A stretch of 64,000 nucleotides of DNA from positions 5,056,001 to 5,120,000 of the forward strand of contig NC_080565.1 in the NCBI RefSeq assembly GCF_030253575.1, written 5' to 3'. A program made the translations under genes and the position numbers. Origin of the DNA: Rhododendron vialii. Taxonomy: Eukaryota > Streptophyta > Magnoliopsida > Ericales > Ericaceae. Under the pieces are notes generated by a model that ran no database searches, was not told the origin of the DNA, and saw only the letters and a list, made by a program, of their open reading frames with translations. Below, in pieces: positions 45,977 to 58,134 of the stretch (the first letter of the stretch is position 1; every line of letters starts with the position of its first letter).

Positions 45977-47606
45977 AGAAGAAGAAGAAGAAGAAGAAGA
46001 AGAAGAGAAGAAAATTTTGGGGAAACCTTGCTTGGCTTGAAATTGAAGATTTAACTTGGTAATTCTTACATCTCCTACTTGAATTCATATTTTGTATGTT
46101 GAATTCCATGCTTTAGTAGTTGAAATTCATGTTTAGTTGATGAATCTTGCATATATTAGGTGAACTTGGGTTTGGGGAGGAACACCATTTGAATCTCTTG
46201 AATTGATGCGGTTAAAGCTTGTTTTGATGCATGAATTTGATGTTATTGGATTAGCTCTTCTATATCTATGAGTTTGATTATGATTAGTGAGGTTTTGATG
46301 TGAGTTCAAAGTATTTTGGAAGGGTTTAAGAGTTGAAAATTGCAGGAAGAACAGGATGTGGATTTTTGGAAAATCTGCAGAATTGAAAATCTTGTATCTG
46401 TCCTGATTTTGGGGATTTTTGTTGAGGCAGTTCCTAAACTCCAAAATTTATGAGATTTTTATTGAGAGTTACTCTATAAGTCATTTGTCTGTGGTAAAAA
46501 TTTTGGGATCATATTCAAAGTATTAAGTTCTGTAGAAATTCGTAACCTAGTAGCGCGCAGTTTCGTACTGTGCTGACTGCATAGACACGTGTTGGGGAAA
46601 CGGCTATAATTTTGAGCTCGAGCGATGAAATAGCGAACTGTTTTCTGATTTTGAAACTAGATTCATAGACCTAAAAAAATGCATGAAGATTGTGTATTAG
46701 TTATTCCTGTGCAAAGTCAGATTTTAAATTGAAGTTAGAGCTGCAGACTATGTTCGTTTAAAGCTAGCTATGTAACTTTATAATTTTACCCTAGGATCTT
46801 GTGTTCATTAAAAATAGACTTGTTTGACATCCTCTAATCATGTTTTGTTGCCTAATTGTCTTAGGAGGTTCGGGTGACATGTGGATACGAGGTGAGTGAT
46901 TAATACCCAAAACACATGGTTTGTTATAAGCTTTTCACTTCAATGATGTTTTATACTTTGATATGAACTCCATGGAATATCAATGAAAGGTGGACATGTT
47001 TTATATCTATTAATGACATCCTCCCACGTCCCATCTTGCTAGGGGTCACATGCTAAAAGACTAGCAAGACATGGCTATTATATCGGATAACGAAAGACGT
47101 CTTAACTTATCCACTACCGGAGACGCCTGGTAGACATGAAATGAATAGAGGATGTGCATTACTATGCTATGTTGCTACGAAATGTGATTCATTTTTAAAT
47201 GGTTTTATCATTGTCCATGGAAAGCATGTGAATTGCGTATTAATCATTCATACGAGCTTTGGCTTATGAATTTTTCCACCTTCAGGCAACGGGGAATAGA
47301 GTGGTGACGTGCAGTCTTCTTTTGGTCGCGCTAAGTAGATGTGGACTTGTGGATAGGGAGTTGTTCTTAGTGATCATTTTTGCATGTAAATATGCACATC
47401 TCTGGGTGGTTTGCAATGTAGAGATCCTTGTAAAGACTTCTACTTTTGGCATATGTAATAAAATAGAATTTGCTTCCGTTTGTCGTTAATTGTGTCCCTT
47501 TTAGTCATTTGCTAATAAGACGTTTAACTTTGATATGGCCTTAGTTATTGGTTTACTAGCGCTTTGTTGTGGCTAAAGCCTTTAGGGGCGGGCTAGGGTC
47601 GTGATA
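45726..47606 (+). mobile_element. Solo LTR (1.88 kb) inserted in the copia element
   Basis: Begins TGTAATACCC (45726) and ends GGTCGTGATA (47606), the last bases probably CGTGACA with one C-to-T change. Flanking pentamers GTGAA (45721-45725) and GTAAA (47607-47611) differ by one transition and fit a 5-bp target duplication. No PBS, PPT or coding region inside. A GA/GAA microsatellite (45913-46005) lies in its leader, and AATAAAATAG near 47457 may be its polyadenylation signal. Confidence 0.8.
45913..46005. repeat. Compound (AG)n(AAG)n microsatellite
   Basis: About 60 bp of AG followed by about 33 bp of AAG, inside the solo LTR. Confidence 0.95.
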
Positions 47607-48250
47607 GTAAAGAAGTTGGATCAAGAGGTGCAGGAGTAGGATCATCAGACAGAATTAGCGCCTCGGGATAGATTGTATAAGGAAGCTCAGAAGAACTTGT
47701 ATCAACGTCATCAAGAAATATATCTGTAGATGGATCAGTAAAGAAAGGTGAAGCAGACACAGCTGGTAAATGAAACTTGGACATTGAAGAAAACATTTTG
47801 TGTTCCCAAAATACGACATGTCGAGAAATGCGAAGACGTTGGGAAGAGGGATCCCAACATTTATATCCTTTATGCTCAATCGAATATCCTAAGAAGCAAC
47901 AGAGACGACCGCGTGGTTCCAACTTTGTACGCTCATGAGGTTGTAAGAGAACAAAGCAAGGACATCCAAAAACTTTGAGCAGACTATAGTTGGGCAATAT
48001 ACCATATAATCGTTCATAGGGTGACTGATTCCCAATGGTAAGAGAGGGGACACGATTAATGGTATAAACAGCAGTAAGAGCAGCTTCTCCCCAAAGTCAC
48101 TCAGGACAAGGGGAATCTATAAAAAGGGCATGAACAATATCAAGAATGTGTCTACGTTTACACTCAGCATGATCATTCTGTTGAGATGTGCCAGGACAAG
48201 ACCTATGAGGCAAAGTTCCATTTTGGCAAAGGAATTTCAAAATTTTTGGC
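47600..48250 (-). pseudogene. Copia integrase, C-terminal part
   Basis: The minus strand reads LCQNGTLPHRSCPGTSQQND (region of the catalytic Glu), HILDIVHALFIDSPCPE(stop)LWGEAA, INRVPS, then LLKVFGCPCFVLLQPHERTK and GRLCCFLGYSIEHKGYKC (the GKGY-like motif), HVVFWEHKMF. The last part runs to the solo LTR boundary. The first two catalytic Asp residues are missing through truncation near 48250. Confidence 0.82.
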
Positions 48251-48347
48251 AAAGTTCCATTTTGCACATGAGGGGTCGCCCGAATCAAATTTCTTAGTTT
48301 CCTCAATTCGTACCTCCACGCACATCCGGGCTGCACATGAGGGGGAG

Positions 48348-48399
48348 TGTTAGACTTGTCTCACATCGCTCATCTAAGCCACCCAAGCTTGGTTAATAA

Positions 48400-48431
<32 letters not shown>

Positions 48432-48464
48432 GTTTTAGGTTGGAACTCTCCAAGAAATTTAACA
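48348..48464 (+). repeat. Short LTR of a TRIM/small copia-like element
   Basis: 117 bp from TGTTAGACTTGTCTCACATC to ...AATTTAACA (TG...CA), directly preceded by the polypurine tract ATGAGGGGGAG (48337-48347). That makes it a 3' LTR on the plus strand. The partner LTR and PBS are not present. Confidence 0.55.
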
Positions 48465-48556
48465 TCTCCCATGCTTTGATTTCGCATGGAGCGGCAATGA
48501 TAGTGCCAAAGTCGCATCAATTGTACGCCAAATCATGGCGAACAACCCAAGGCGTC

Positions 48557-49014
48557 CTATGCCTCCCAACAAGGTATGATTTCACATAATTTCAGGTTGG
48601 TCCTTTGCAGTCCTACTGTGATTTCATCCATAACTAAGGCAAAGAGATACGGACTCAAGGCTGACCCTTGATGCAATCCTATTATGATTGAAAATTCACT
48701 CATTTCTCCTACTGGTGATCTTATGATAATGACGGCACCTTCATACATGTCTTTAATCACCTCGATATACCCTTGGTCACTCATTTTCTCTCCAGAACCC
48801 ACTATATGATATCTCTAGGCACCCTATCATAAGCCTTTTCTAAATCTATGAAAATCATATGGAGATCTTTCTTCTTAATTCTATTTTTTTCCACCAATCT
48901 CCTCAATAGATAGATAACTTTCATGGTTGATCTCCTAAGCATGAATCCAAACTGTTTCTCTGACACTGTAGCCATGAGTAATGTGATACCACATCCCATA
49001 TCGGAAGTCCACAT
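48557..49014 (-). mobile_element. RTE-type LINE reverse transcriptase fragment
   Basis: The minus strand reads [20 protein letters not shown], then [20 protein letters not shown] (motif A) and, in another frame, GYIEVIKDMYEGAVIIIRSP and GLHQGSALSPYLFALVMDE (motif B). The YxDD region is absent. One frameshift near 48802 and truncation at both ends. Confidence 0.82.
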
Positions 49015-49481
49015 AGATGGTTTTAGGCATATGGCAAACCATGTAGGATACTACTAATAACTTAGATTTAAGCATTTTTGGTCATATGGTGTGGCTTATG
49101 AATTAAAATTAAGATACTAGAGTCTACTTGGGAAGTTACAACTAATGCAATGTGCGGAAAGTCTTCCTCCACCCTATGATGGCGCCATATACCGTTAAAA
49201 GGGCAAACATTATAAGTGCTAAGTGGGGGAAATTTCACGAACCTCCCCTGAAGTTTCTAACACCGGCAGATACCTCCCCTGAGGTTTCTAAAATATAACT
49301 GCCCTCCCTTCCCGCCTAAATCCCTCTGACGGGGTTAAATCCTACGTTAGTTTAAATGAAAAAGACCAAAGTGGCCTTTGGTATATAAAAGAACAGTTTG
49401 GGTATTTCCAGTCCCATTCCACATCTGCCTTCTCGTCCACACCCAAAAGAGAAACAGACAGAGAGAAAGAAAGAGAGGGAA

Positions 49482-49483
<2 letters not shown>

Positions 49484-49552
<69 letters not shown>
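49484..49552. repeat. Compound (GA)n(TA)n microsatellite
   Basis: About 30 bp GA followed by about 40 bp TA in the 5' leader of the MULE. Confidence 0.95.
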
Positions 49553-49554
<2 letters not shown>

Positions 49555-50867
49555 ACGACGACGACGATGGAGAATGGTGGTGAGATTACGTAATTGTGAT
49601 CACGATCGCGATCTTGACCCCAAGACTTGAAGACCTAGCTTTGTTTTTGCAGAAGATCGCGTGGTAAAAACTTCTCCAACTGTTCAACCCTTGTGGATCG
49701 TTGATTCTTGACGGAGGTAACCATGGCAACTATAAAAAAAATTTCTTGTGTGTTTTCAGTTTTTCTGCAAAAAAAAAAAAAAAAAATGGTTTCTTTGTTC
49801 AATCCGAAAATTTAGGGTTTGTAAATTGGGGGATTTTGTGTTTCCCTTTGAAATCCAAAAATGGTTACTGAAAATAGTGCATGCGACATAATGTTGGAGG
49901 GATTTTGTGTTCTTTACAAACCACACAAAACCCCATTTCCTTCACTCTTTTTCAGAACTTTATAGAAAATATGGCTTCTGATACCTGTTATTTGTGGCTT
50001 GTGTGTATTTAACTTCACGGACAGAAATAGTTTTGGTCGTAGTTTCGGTAATTGACTGGATGTTCTCGGTCTATATTCTTATGATTTAGACTCTCTTTTT
50101 TTTTTTTTGGTTGGCTTATGATACCTGTCATTAATTTGTGGCATTTATACTCACTTTTTTTTTCTTTCTTTTTTTTTTTATTGGCTTATGATACCTGTCA
50201 TTTGTGGCTTATCTTGCAGGGTTGGGTCCAATCCGGCCTTTCCTTTGGAGGGATTCCTTGCACTTGGGAAAAAAATTGTCAAACATGCTGTAATTTATTT
50301 TTGTCATTGCCATGAGCCCGTAACTATTTTGGCCTTTTTTTTTCTGTCTCTTGGTCCGCATTGGTCTCAATTTAATTGGTCGTACTAGCATTGACATGAG
50401 TCACTGATCTTTCTTCCCCTGCAATACAAAATCTCCTAATTTACAAAGCTTCTGTTTTTTGTTTGGATTTCTAGGGACATCTGAATAGTTAGTGTTAATG
50501 TCATTTTGGGCTTTCATGCTTCGCATGTGGAATGGTTTGATACGTTAAATTGTTCGTATGGTGTTCCACTAACAACTTTTTTCGTTTTGTCCTTCTTTGA
50601 ATTTTTTTCTCATTTGGTAGTTTTGCGTTTGTTAATCGAGACGAATCAAAAAGTCAAAAAAATTTGGCACAAAACAAACAAACACAAAAATAATTAAAAT
50701 AAGAACAAAACCAGACATTTTCTAAAAGTCTTAGTGGCATTTTGGGGGTTTTCTATTTCCCCTTTGATATGGTTGTAATCCATATATTTTTTGGATTATT
50801 TTGCTTGATATTGCTTTCGATATGGCTGTAATTCATGCTCTTTTTCTGTGGTGTTTTTGGTTCAGCC

Positions 50868-53650
50868 ATGCCTCCTGCTTATTTTGATTTGATCATCAAC
50901 CATAAGGGAAAAGTTGCTAGACTACCTAACATTGATCCTGATAAGTATTGCTATTTTGACTTGGTGGTTGATGTAAGTGAGAAATTACAGTCTCATTATC
51001 CCTCTGGGTTAGGGTTAGCAATTTCTATCTTTTGTGAACTTCCTGGTACTGGGTATAGGATTGACCTTGACAATGACAAATCCCTCGTGGATATGTTCAA
51101 TCTTGATGGTGTTCCTAGCACATTGAACTTATTTGTAGAAGTGGAGTCCCCCAATTTATGTCAGGTAGAGCACCCTAGTGTGGTGGATGTAGAAGATGTG
51201 GAGGTGGTAGATGCAACCCAGGATGGCCATGTATATGGTTATAATGATGAGGATGATGATTGGAATCTGGATAAGGAAGGGGAGGTAGGGGCAGATGATG
51301 GGGGCAGGCTTATGTATGAGATTAGTGGGGTAGATGATGAGGGACTTAGTGACTACCAATCGGGTGATGATGAGGGCAACATGTCCAGTGGGAGTGATGA
51401 GGTTACAAAGCATGGGGCTGGGTTTGATATAAGTTATTATGGGAAGGAACCTTATGTGGACTGTGAGGGAGAAGTTGTACTAGAGGAAAAACTGATGTTT
51501 ACTAATGTGGATGCCTTTAGGGACAAGCTTAGAGACTACACAGTGGAGAAAGGGTTTAAGATAGTGAGGGTCAAAAATGAGAAGGCTAGGGTAACTGCAC
51601 ATTGTGATGTTAAGGGGTGCCCTTGGAGGATTCATGCTTCCCCACTTCCGAATGGGATATCCTACCAGATTAAGACATACACACCTGAGCACACATGTAC
51701 TATGGTTAACCACAATGAGGATGCAAACTCTACTTGGATAGCAAAGAAACCGCTCAAGGATTTCAAGGAGAACCCACAACTTGATTTGGATGGCATGCAA
51801 GAGAAATTGAATGGTTGGTTTGGCATTGAGTCATCTAGGATACAACTTTATAGGGCAAGAAGGAAGTGTATGGATGAGCTTGAGGGTAGTCATGGTGGCC
51901 AGTATAAGCTTCTTCCAACCTATGATGTAGAGGTTAGGAAGACCAACCCTGGAAGTTTGATCAAAATGGACTATAATAAGCCTTTTCCCACCCAAAATCC
52001 CATGTTTGGGAGACTATTTGTTTCATTTGCTGGTATGATAAAGGGATTCTTGAATGGATGTAGGCCTTTCATAGGGGTGGATGGGTGTCACCTTAAGGGT
52101 CCTTATGGGGGTGTCCTAATTTCTGCTGTGGCATTAGATGGTAACAATGGGCTATTTCCTCTTGCTGTTGCAGTGGTAGAAAGTGAGAATAATCAAAGTT
52201 GGGGTTTTTTCCTTGAACTTATTCGGGCCATAATTAGGGCTAGTGGACAGAATAGGCCTTGGACCATTATGAGTGACCAACAAAAGGGGCTGGATAGGGT
52301 TGTTGCACATTTATTACCCGAGGCCTCACACAGAAATTGTGCAAGACACTTGTTTAATAATTTCAAGGCAAAATACCCTGGCCTTGCTCTAAGGAAGCAA
52401 TTTTGGATAGCTGCCAGGGCCTACAACCAGAGGAAATTTGATGATGCAATGGCTACAATTAAGGAGTTAAACACAGAGGCACATGGTCATCTGGTCAAAC
52501 TTCCAGTCAGCTCATGGGCAAGGCATGCATTTGATGATAGGGTGAGGTCTGATCATATCACAAACAATGGGGCTAAATCATTCAATAATTGGCTTGGCAA
52601 TCTTAGAGGAAAGCCAATTCTCACCATGTTAGAAGGTATAAGGTGTAAAGTCATGTCTAGAATCCAGACTAGACATCAAAAGGGGGTGGCATGGACACAT
52701 GGGATAATAGCAAACATAAAAAAACTGTTGATCAAAGTAGGGAGGGAAGCAAGGCACTGTAAGGTAGAATATTGTGGTGGAACAGAGTATGATGTGATGG
52801 ACAATGGGGTCAGACACTTGGTTGACTTAGGGAGGATTGAGTGTGTGTGTGTGTGTGTGTAGACAATGGGAGATCTCTGGGATTCCATGCAAGCATGCAA
52901 TGGCTGCAATAATGAAGGATAGGAAGAATGTTGAAGACTTTGTTCACTCATACTACTCTAAGGAGATGTACTTGAGAGCACATGGGAGTATGATACATCT
53001 AATCCTTGATCATTCAATGTGGACAATAGTTCCAAATGACCCATTAGACCCACCACCCCTTAGGAGATCGTCAGGTAGGCCAAGGAAAGCCAGGAAAAGA
53101 GCAGCTGATGAACCTGCAGCTAGTACAAGTCAATCAAAGAGGTCTCAAACTGTTAAGTGCATGCAATGCAAAGAGTTTGGGCATAACAAAAGGACTTGTC
53201 AAGGAGGACAAGTTAGGGGCAGAGGTGGACCAACAAATAGAGGTAGGGGAAACAATGGGAGAGGTTCTGCAAGTAGCAATGAAGTGGGGGGAACACCAAC
53301 TTTGAACAGTGGTATTGGTAGTGGTACAGCAATGGGCATAAATAGAGGCAGAGGATCAAGAGGGAGGGGAAGAAGCAATTCAAGAGGAAGGGGTAGAAGC
53401 AGCACTAGAGGGAGGGGCATGAGCAGAAGAGGGGGAACAAACTCAAGGAACATACTTGATGTAAGTGTTCAAGTTATAATGCTTTCCTATCCTTTTTTTT
53501 TGTTTTTTAACTTATGTGCTTTTCCTATCCAGTATGAGCATGGTTGTAACTCTATTTTTTGTGAAATAGGAAAATGATCAGGGCACATCACAAGCACAAC
53601 CCTCACAGTGTGTCACTCAAAGCCAGTCATCAGTCTGGTCCATTTTCTGA
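50868..53650 (+). CDS. MULE transposase, frame broken at a (GT)10 tract
   Basis: Start ATG at 50868 lies just after a splice acceptor (TTTTGGTTCAG). Domains: N-terminal PB1-like region (FDLIINHKGKVARLPN, residues 5-100), acidic linker, MuDR DNA-binding zinc region (FTNVDAFRDKLRDYTVEKGF, CDVKGCPWRIHASPLP; about 205-276), MULE transposase domain (FIGVDGCHLKGPYGG with the first Asp near 404; IMSDQQKGLDRV with the second Asp near 470; CARHLFNN). A SWIM zinc finger (CRQWEISGIPCKHAMAAI) follows, then a CCHC knuckle (CMQCKEFGHNKRTC) and a Gly/Arg-rich tail. A last exon (53570-53650) follows an intron at 53461-53569. The frame ends at TAG 52860-52862 inside (GT)10 (52841-52860); the SWIM finger is in the +1 frame directly after it. 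One more GT, or two fewer, would join the frames. No other lesion is seen. Confidence 0.85.
52841..52860 (+). repeat. (GT)10 tract inside the MULE coding region
   Basis: Lies exactly where the first Cys pair of the SWIM finger should be and causes the frameshift. Both reading frames give alternating Cys and Val. Confidence 0.95.
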
Positions 53651-54625
53651 GTAAGTTACATGTATTTCTTTATTTTTTTAGCACCACATCTAATTTTTTA
53701 CATCCCATCTTACAGTTAAACCTATGGTAACACTCATCTTTTGTAAAATGCAGTTGAATGATGAATTCTGGGATATTTTTTGGGATCTACATGCAGATTT
53801 TGAAGATCACCTTTTTGTATATGACAGTTGGGGCTGACTAATACTTGGTATATGGTTGTATAGGGCATAGTAGACTCTTTTTTTGTATAGCCCTCTTTTG
53901 AATAGCCCAAGTTATTAATCCGTTATGTTATGTAATTTGGAACCTAAGACAATGACACTTTTATGTAATCTTTTGACTACAAATAGGAGGTTTATAGCCC
54001 TGTTATGTAATCTTTTGACTGCTATTTGGATGAATGGAATTTGCATATGGTGGCAATTTAATGTTTAATTTTGATTGCAACTTGGATGAATGAAATATGC
54101 ATTTCACTTTGATATTAGAGTTTGCCTTTGTTCAAGTTGCAAATCCCTTTGCTTGGCTTTGAACCTGTTGTTGCAAATGGAACAACACAGGTTTTAGGAG
54201 GGAAAAAAAAAACAGATGACAAATGTTTGAAATGTGATTGGATACTGGATTTATTATTTCAATATTTATGCCTCTGTTTTGCTTTCTCTTTCCTGGGTGT
54301 TCATTTGCAAAATGAAGGTGGTGATATCAATATTTATAGCAAAGGGTTAATATGGGTATGTTACAAGTTATTTTACAATGACCTCATCTTTTCCATCCAA
54401 TTTCCAGCTGCAGATTAATGGAGGGTTTTTTTTTGGCATTGTCAACCAAAGGAGGGGAGGGCAGTGATATTTCAGAAACCTCAGGGGAGGTCAGTGAAAT
54501 TTGCCCTTATAAGTGGGCGAGAGATTCCCCCGAAAAAGGTGCGCAGCCTACTCGTACTCATTAAAGGGCATCCATAGGTATTTTGTTGATCCGCTACAGA
54601 GCAGTCATAGTTCCGTAGGCGTATA

Positions 54626-55305
54626 CAGTGGCGGACCCAGAAATTTGACATAGTAGGGGAATTAATTTTTTTTGTAACTGTAATATATGAGTTACAGTTA
54701 AGCACATTCACACCAAAATAATTTTAGCATTCTTGACAAAGTAACAATTTTAAAGTATATATGTATTTTAATAATCAGCTATTTGGGCAAACTTGCGCAC
54801 CTCGATTATATGAGTTAAAACAAAATTATCACATGTTCATCATCTATTTTCTTATTATTAACTCTACGAGTATAAGTTTTGAAAATTAAAAGTATACAAA
54901 TACAATGTGTGAGTTCATATTTTGCACTACACAAATGATTGGAGATATTGAGGGAGTGGGGAAATCTTAGTTAGAAAAGTTGGAGCATACGCACTATTTT
55001 TCCAAACCTTGGTTAAAGAAAGTTGAAGCGTACTGCTAAGATTTTGAAAAAAAAAGAAAAGAGAAAAACTAATGCAAAAGGGGGGGGTGGGATCCAAACA
55101 CAGGAAAAAACCAAGTGGGAACGGGCAGAATTGAACTCACAAGTTCACATTCCCAAGACTTGTTCTTTACCACTGCACCAAACTATGATAACTGGCATAT
55201 GTTTGGCATATATTATATATATATACACAAAATTGATTTTTTTTAAAAGGGCATTACCGCGTGGGGGCACGTGACCCCACGTGTCTCAAGGTGGGTCCGC
55301 CCCTA
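54626..55305. mobile_element. hAT-like non-autonomous element
   Basis: Ends CAGTGGCGGACCCAGAAA (54626) and GGTGGGTCCGCCCCTA (55305) are imperfect inverted repeats. Flanks GGCGTATA at 54618-54625 and 55306-55313 are a perfect 8-bp duplication. No transposase; interior noncoding. Confidence 0.8.
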
Positions 55306-55426
55306 GGCGTATACATTCTTTGTTATCTAATTTGATCATCAGAAAGTCCACAATTGGCAACACCATTGGTCATTAGACTTGTTTTTGCGGGTAGTCCTTT
55401 GAATCATCGTCAATCACAGATTTGGT

Positions 55427-55700
55427 TTGGCGCCTTCTGTGGGAAATATTGTTTTCGTATTGCAGGATATAACTAACACGATAAAACTATAGTAGCAACG
55501 AGATCCATGGGTTTTGTCAACAACGGGAAGGGATGACCCGGCTGGCACAAGTGCAGAGTCTAACCAAAATCATTATCTAGTTGTGCGAGCAGATTGAAGC
55601 CTCGACCTAGCGGTTGCTTCCACCGCTGCCGCCAACAGCAAACCATCACGTTCCCTTGGCTCCTGGATCTATTTTGCAAGTCCCGTGACTGATTTACCTG
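55427..55700 (+). mobile_element. Ty3/gypsy 5' internal fragment (PBS and gag start)
   Basis: TTTGGCGCCTTCTGTGGGAA (55426-55445) is the typical PBS region of Tat/Athila-type elements. About 90 bp later a gag-like start follows (MTRLAQVQSLTKII, then a stop, then LCEQIEAS). The homology fades by about 55700. Confidence 0.5.
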
Positions 55701-56900
55701 CAGGCAATGAAGCATCGACACCTCTAGAGGTCGACGTATTATAGTGTCGAACACAGGGACACGGCGGAGACACGTACGGGACATGCTACGTGGCGTGTTC
55801 CATAATTTAATTTAAATTTTTGAGAGGGATATTGATGTGGACACGATGGGGTCAAAGTGAATTTTTTAAAAAAAATTGGGTTCAAAACTGTACTTTTTAA
55901 AAAAAATTGGAGATCAAACTATAAATTTTCAATTAGGTTTTATTAAACTTATGGATATCTTGTTTTGTTTGAATGGTATTGAAACTAGGGATTTTTTTGT
56001 TTTGTCTATATTTTATCATTTAAACTTGAAAAAAAAATTAAAAAACAAATATAAATAAATATGCACGTTGCATGTCCCCAGCCGTGTCCGTGTTTCTATT
56101 TTTTTAGAATTCTTGTATCCTCGTGTCTGTGTTCGTATCCGTATGTATCTGTATCCGTGCATCATAGCTTGTAGGGATGCCGATGTAGTCAGAGAAGGAC
56201 AAAGTCAACATTTCCACCGAGAGAGTAGGAAGGAACAATCAATATAGCCTGGCTGGCCATGCCAGCACCGAGCTCTTAGCCAAGAATGGAACCAAGGGGA
56301 GTCTAGTGGCAGCGGCGGCCACAACAAGAACTTTAGAAATTGCAATTATTATATGTAAAAATAAAAAATTATCCCCAACATATATAGTCTCGCCGCTACT
56401 AGATTTTTTTTCTTTATTTTTTGTTATATACTAGTCCTAAATTTTCTTTTTTTTTTTTCAATAAAGGAGACCTAAAAAAGTATTCCAAAACTAAATTCAA
56501 TAAGCCAAAGCAAAATAATATAAATTATGAGGTGTAATTAAGGGGGAAAAAAACTCCACACTTTAACTCTAAAATAACTTAACCTAAAAAATTAAAGTTA
56601 ATCTTTTTTCATATTCCTTGTGCAAATGACAAATATCATTTATTATAGTTTTTGTTATGTTATTTTAATTTTTTTGTAGAGTCGATGACTACTAATATTG
56701 TAATTCACCTTTTTATTTTTTTAGTATATATTTCGCCACTGCTAGAGTAAAATCCTGATCCCGACCCTGCTCTTTGCTGCCCAAGGGGCTGAGCTCTGGG
56801 ATCTTTGGGAGAAACACAATAGGGTCACGATCGAAGAAAATTGAAAACAGGGGATATATACAAGTTGTTGAGAACCTGTTCCAGAAAAATTGATCTCCCT
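55701..56900. other. Intergenic repeat debris
   Basis: 55745-56165 is bordered by GACACGG/CACGTACGGGAC words and their complements (CCGTGTCCGTG, CGTATCCGTATG), suggesting a further inverted-repeat element. The rest is AT-rich. No gene recognised. Confidence 0.4.
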
Positions 56901-56914
56901 TTAGTAAAGCTATA

Positions 56915-57710
56915 ATGACCAGACCATTGCCCTCAAGTCAAAATGCAACAACTAAAGGTGGTTTGGGGTTTAAGCCCTTGAAAGATTGGAACAAAGCGAC
57001 AATGCTTAGGCATTTGTGGACTAATACTAAGAAAGTCGATTTCCTCTGGGTTATGTGGGTCCATCTGTACATTATCAAGCATCATAAACTTGCGGCGCAT
57101 GGAGACTCGTGGTGATTCTTCTTGGACCATTTGGAAACTATTCAAACTTCGTTCTTTGGCCCAACCTCTTATTAGATATATTGAGGAGAATGACATATGA
57201 ATGTTTTTGTTTGGCTTGATAATTGGCATCCTCTTGGGCCCTTATTTAAGCGATTTTGGTGATTTTGTAGTCTTTTAACTGGGGAAGATTTCTATTCTGC
57301 AGGGTGGAGTCTTGTCATTCACAATGGTGTGGTTGGGTACGGCCTAGACCAAGGAATCAAATTACTCATTGAAGCCACGTACCCCTCCTACTTTTCTTCC
57401 CAATCCGCAAGTAGAGGATGAGGTTTGTTGGATTCCATCCCCTAATGGCTGCTACACTACTTGTGCTGCAATTTGTCAAGTTGGTTAGCAAAAACCTTGG
57501 TGTTCTATTGTGTGGTTTAATAGGAATGTGCCTAAATGGGCTTTCATTGCTTGGCTTGCTTGCTTGCTTAAGGAAGCTAGCTACCAAGGATAGGCTCGGG
57601 AGCTGGGGTATGGATGTGTCTGCCTCTTGTGTTTTATGTCAGTGAAGTGAGTCATAACCATTTATTCTTTGATTGCACCTTCTCTCGTCTTGTGTGGTTT
57701 GATAAGCAAA
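56915..57710 (+). mobile_element. LINE (L1-type) 3' portion, degenerate
   Basis: The plus strand reads TTKGGLGFKPLKDWNKATML, then HLWTNTKKVDFLWVMWVH. After several stops it reads VCWIPSPNGCYTTCAAICQ, WCSIVWFNRNVPKWAFIAWL, KDRLGSWGMDVSASCVLCQ and HLFFDCTFSRLVWF, the zf-RVT region with its Cys/His residues. Same family as 5220-6560 on the minus strand. The piece at 59.1 kb may be its continuation. Confidence 0.82.
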
Positions 57711-57815
57711 ATTTCTTTATTAATATCCAAATTCAAAAATTACAAAGATTAAAAGGACAAAGACAAATGAAAATAAAAATTACTTAATTTTCAAAGCTAC
57801 CCGAGACCCAAGTGT

Positions 57816-58047
57816 CAGAGGTGGAGGTAGTTAGTGGGGAGAGGTGGCACTTGCCACCCCGTTTCGAAAAACCAAAAAAAAAAAACTACACATAATAAAG
57901 GTTAAATTAAAATACTTGAAGAATTCTACTTGAAACTATCTCCGGCTTACTGCCGGCGTACCTGTTTCTGAGGCACGGAGTTCCGGGGTTAGAATCCCCT
58001 AGCAATCAGTTCTCTTGTTTTCCAAACTCAAACATACACAGAGTCAC

Positions 58048-58134
<87 letters not shown>

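Larger units (their letters stand above)
43756..48250 (-). mobile_element. Ty1/copia retrotransposon, truncated and interrupted
   Basis: Order on the minus strand: integrase end (48240-47600), a solo LTR insertion (45726-47606), RT (about 45560-44880), RNase H (about 44500-43990), PPT and 3' LTR. Gag, protease and most of the integrase are missing beyond 48250. The coding parts share one frame with scattered stops. Confidence 0.85.
49219..54506 (+). mobile_element. Mutator-like element (MULE), 5.3 kb
   Basis: Perfect 9-bp flanking duplication TTATAAGTG at 49210-49218 and 54507-54515, the size made by Mutator transposases. Terminal inverted repeats: GAAATTTCACGAACCTCCCC-TGAAGTTTCT on the left and the complement of AGAAACCTCAGGGGAGGTCA-GTGAAATTTG on the right; further CCTCCC words extend the similarity. 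The left end has about six extra bases (CTAAGT) before the similarity starts. Inside is one transposase gene on the plus strand with a 5' leader that probably holds an intron. Confidence 0.85.

Noticed and set aside
53199..53453. Leu/Pro-rich minus-strand open frame
   Set aside because: Antisense of the Gly/Arg-rich tail of the MULE transposase.
57940..58010. tRNA-like words (GGGGTTAGAATCCCC)
   Set aside because: No D-arm or anticodon stem at the right distances. It lies inside a hAT-like element.
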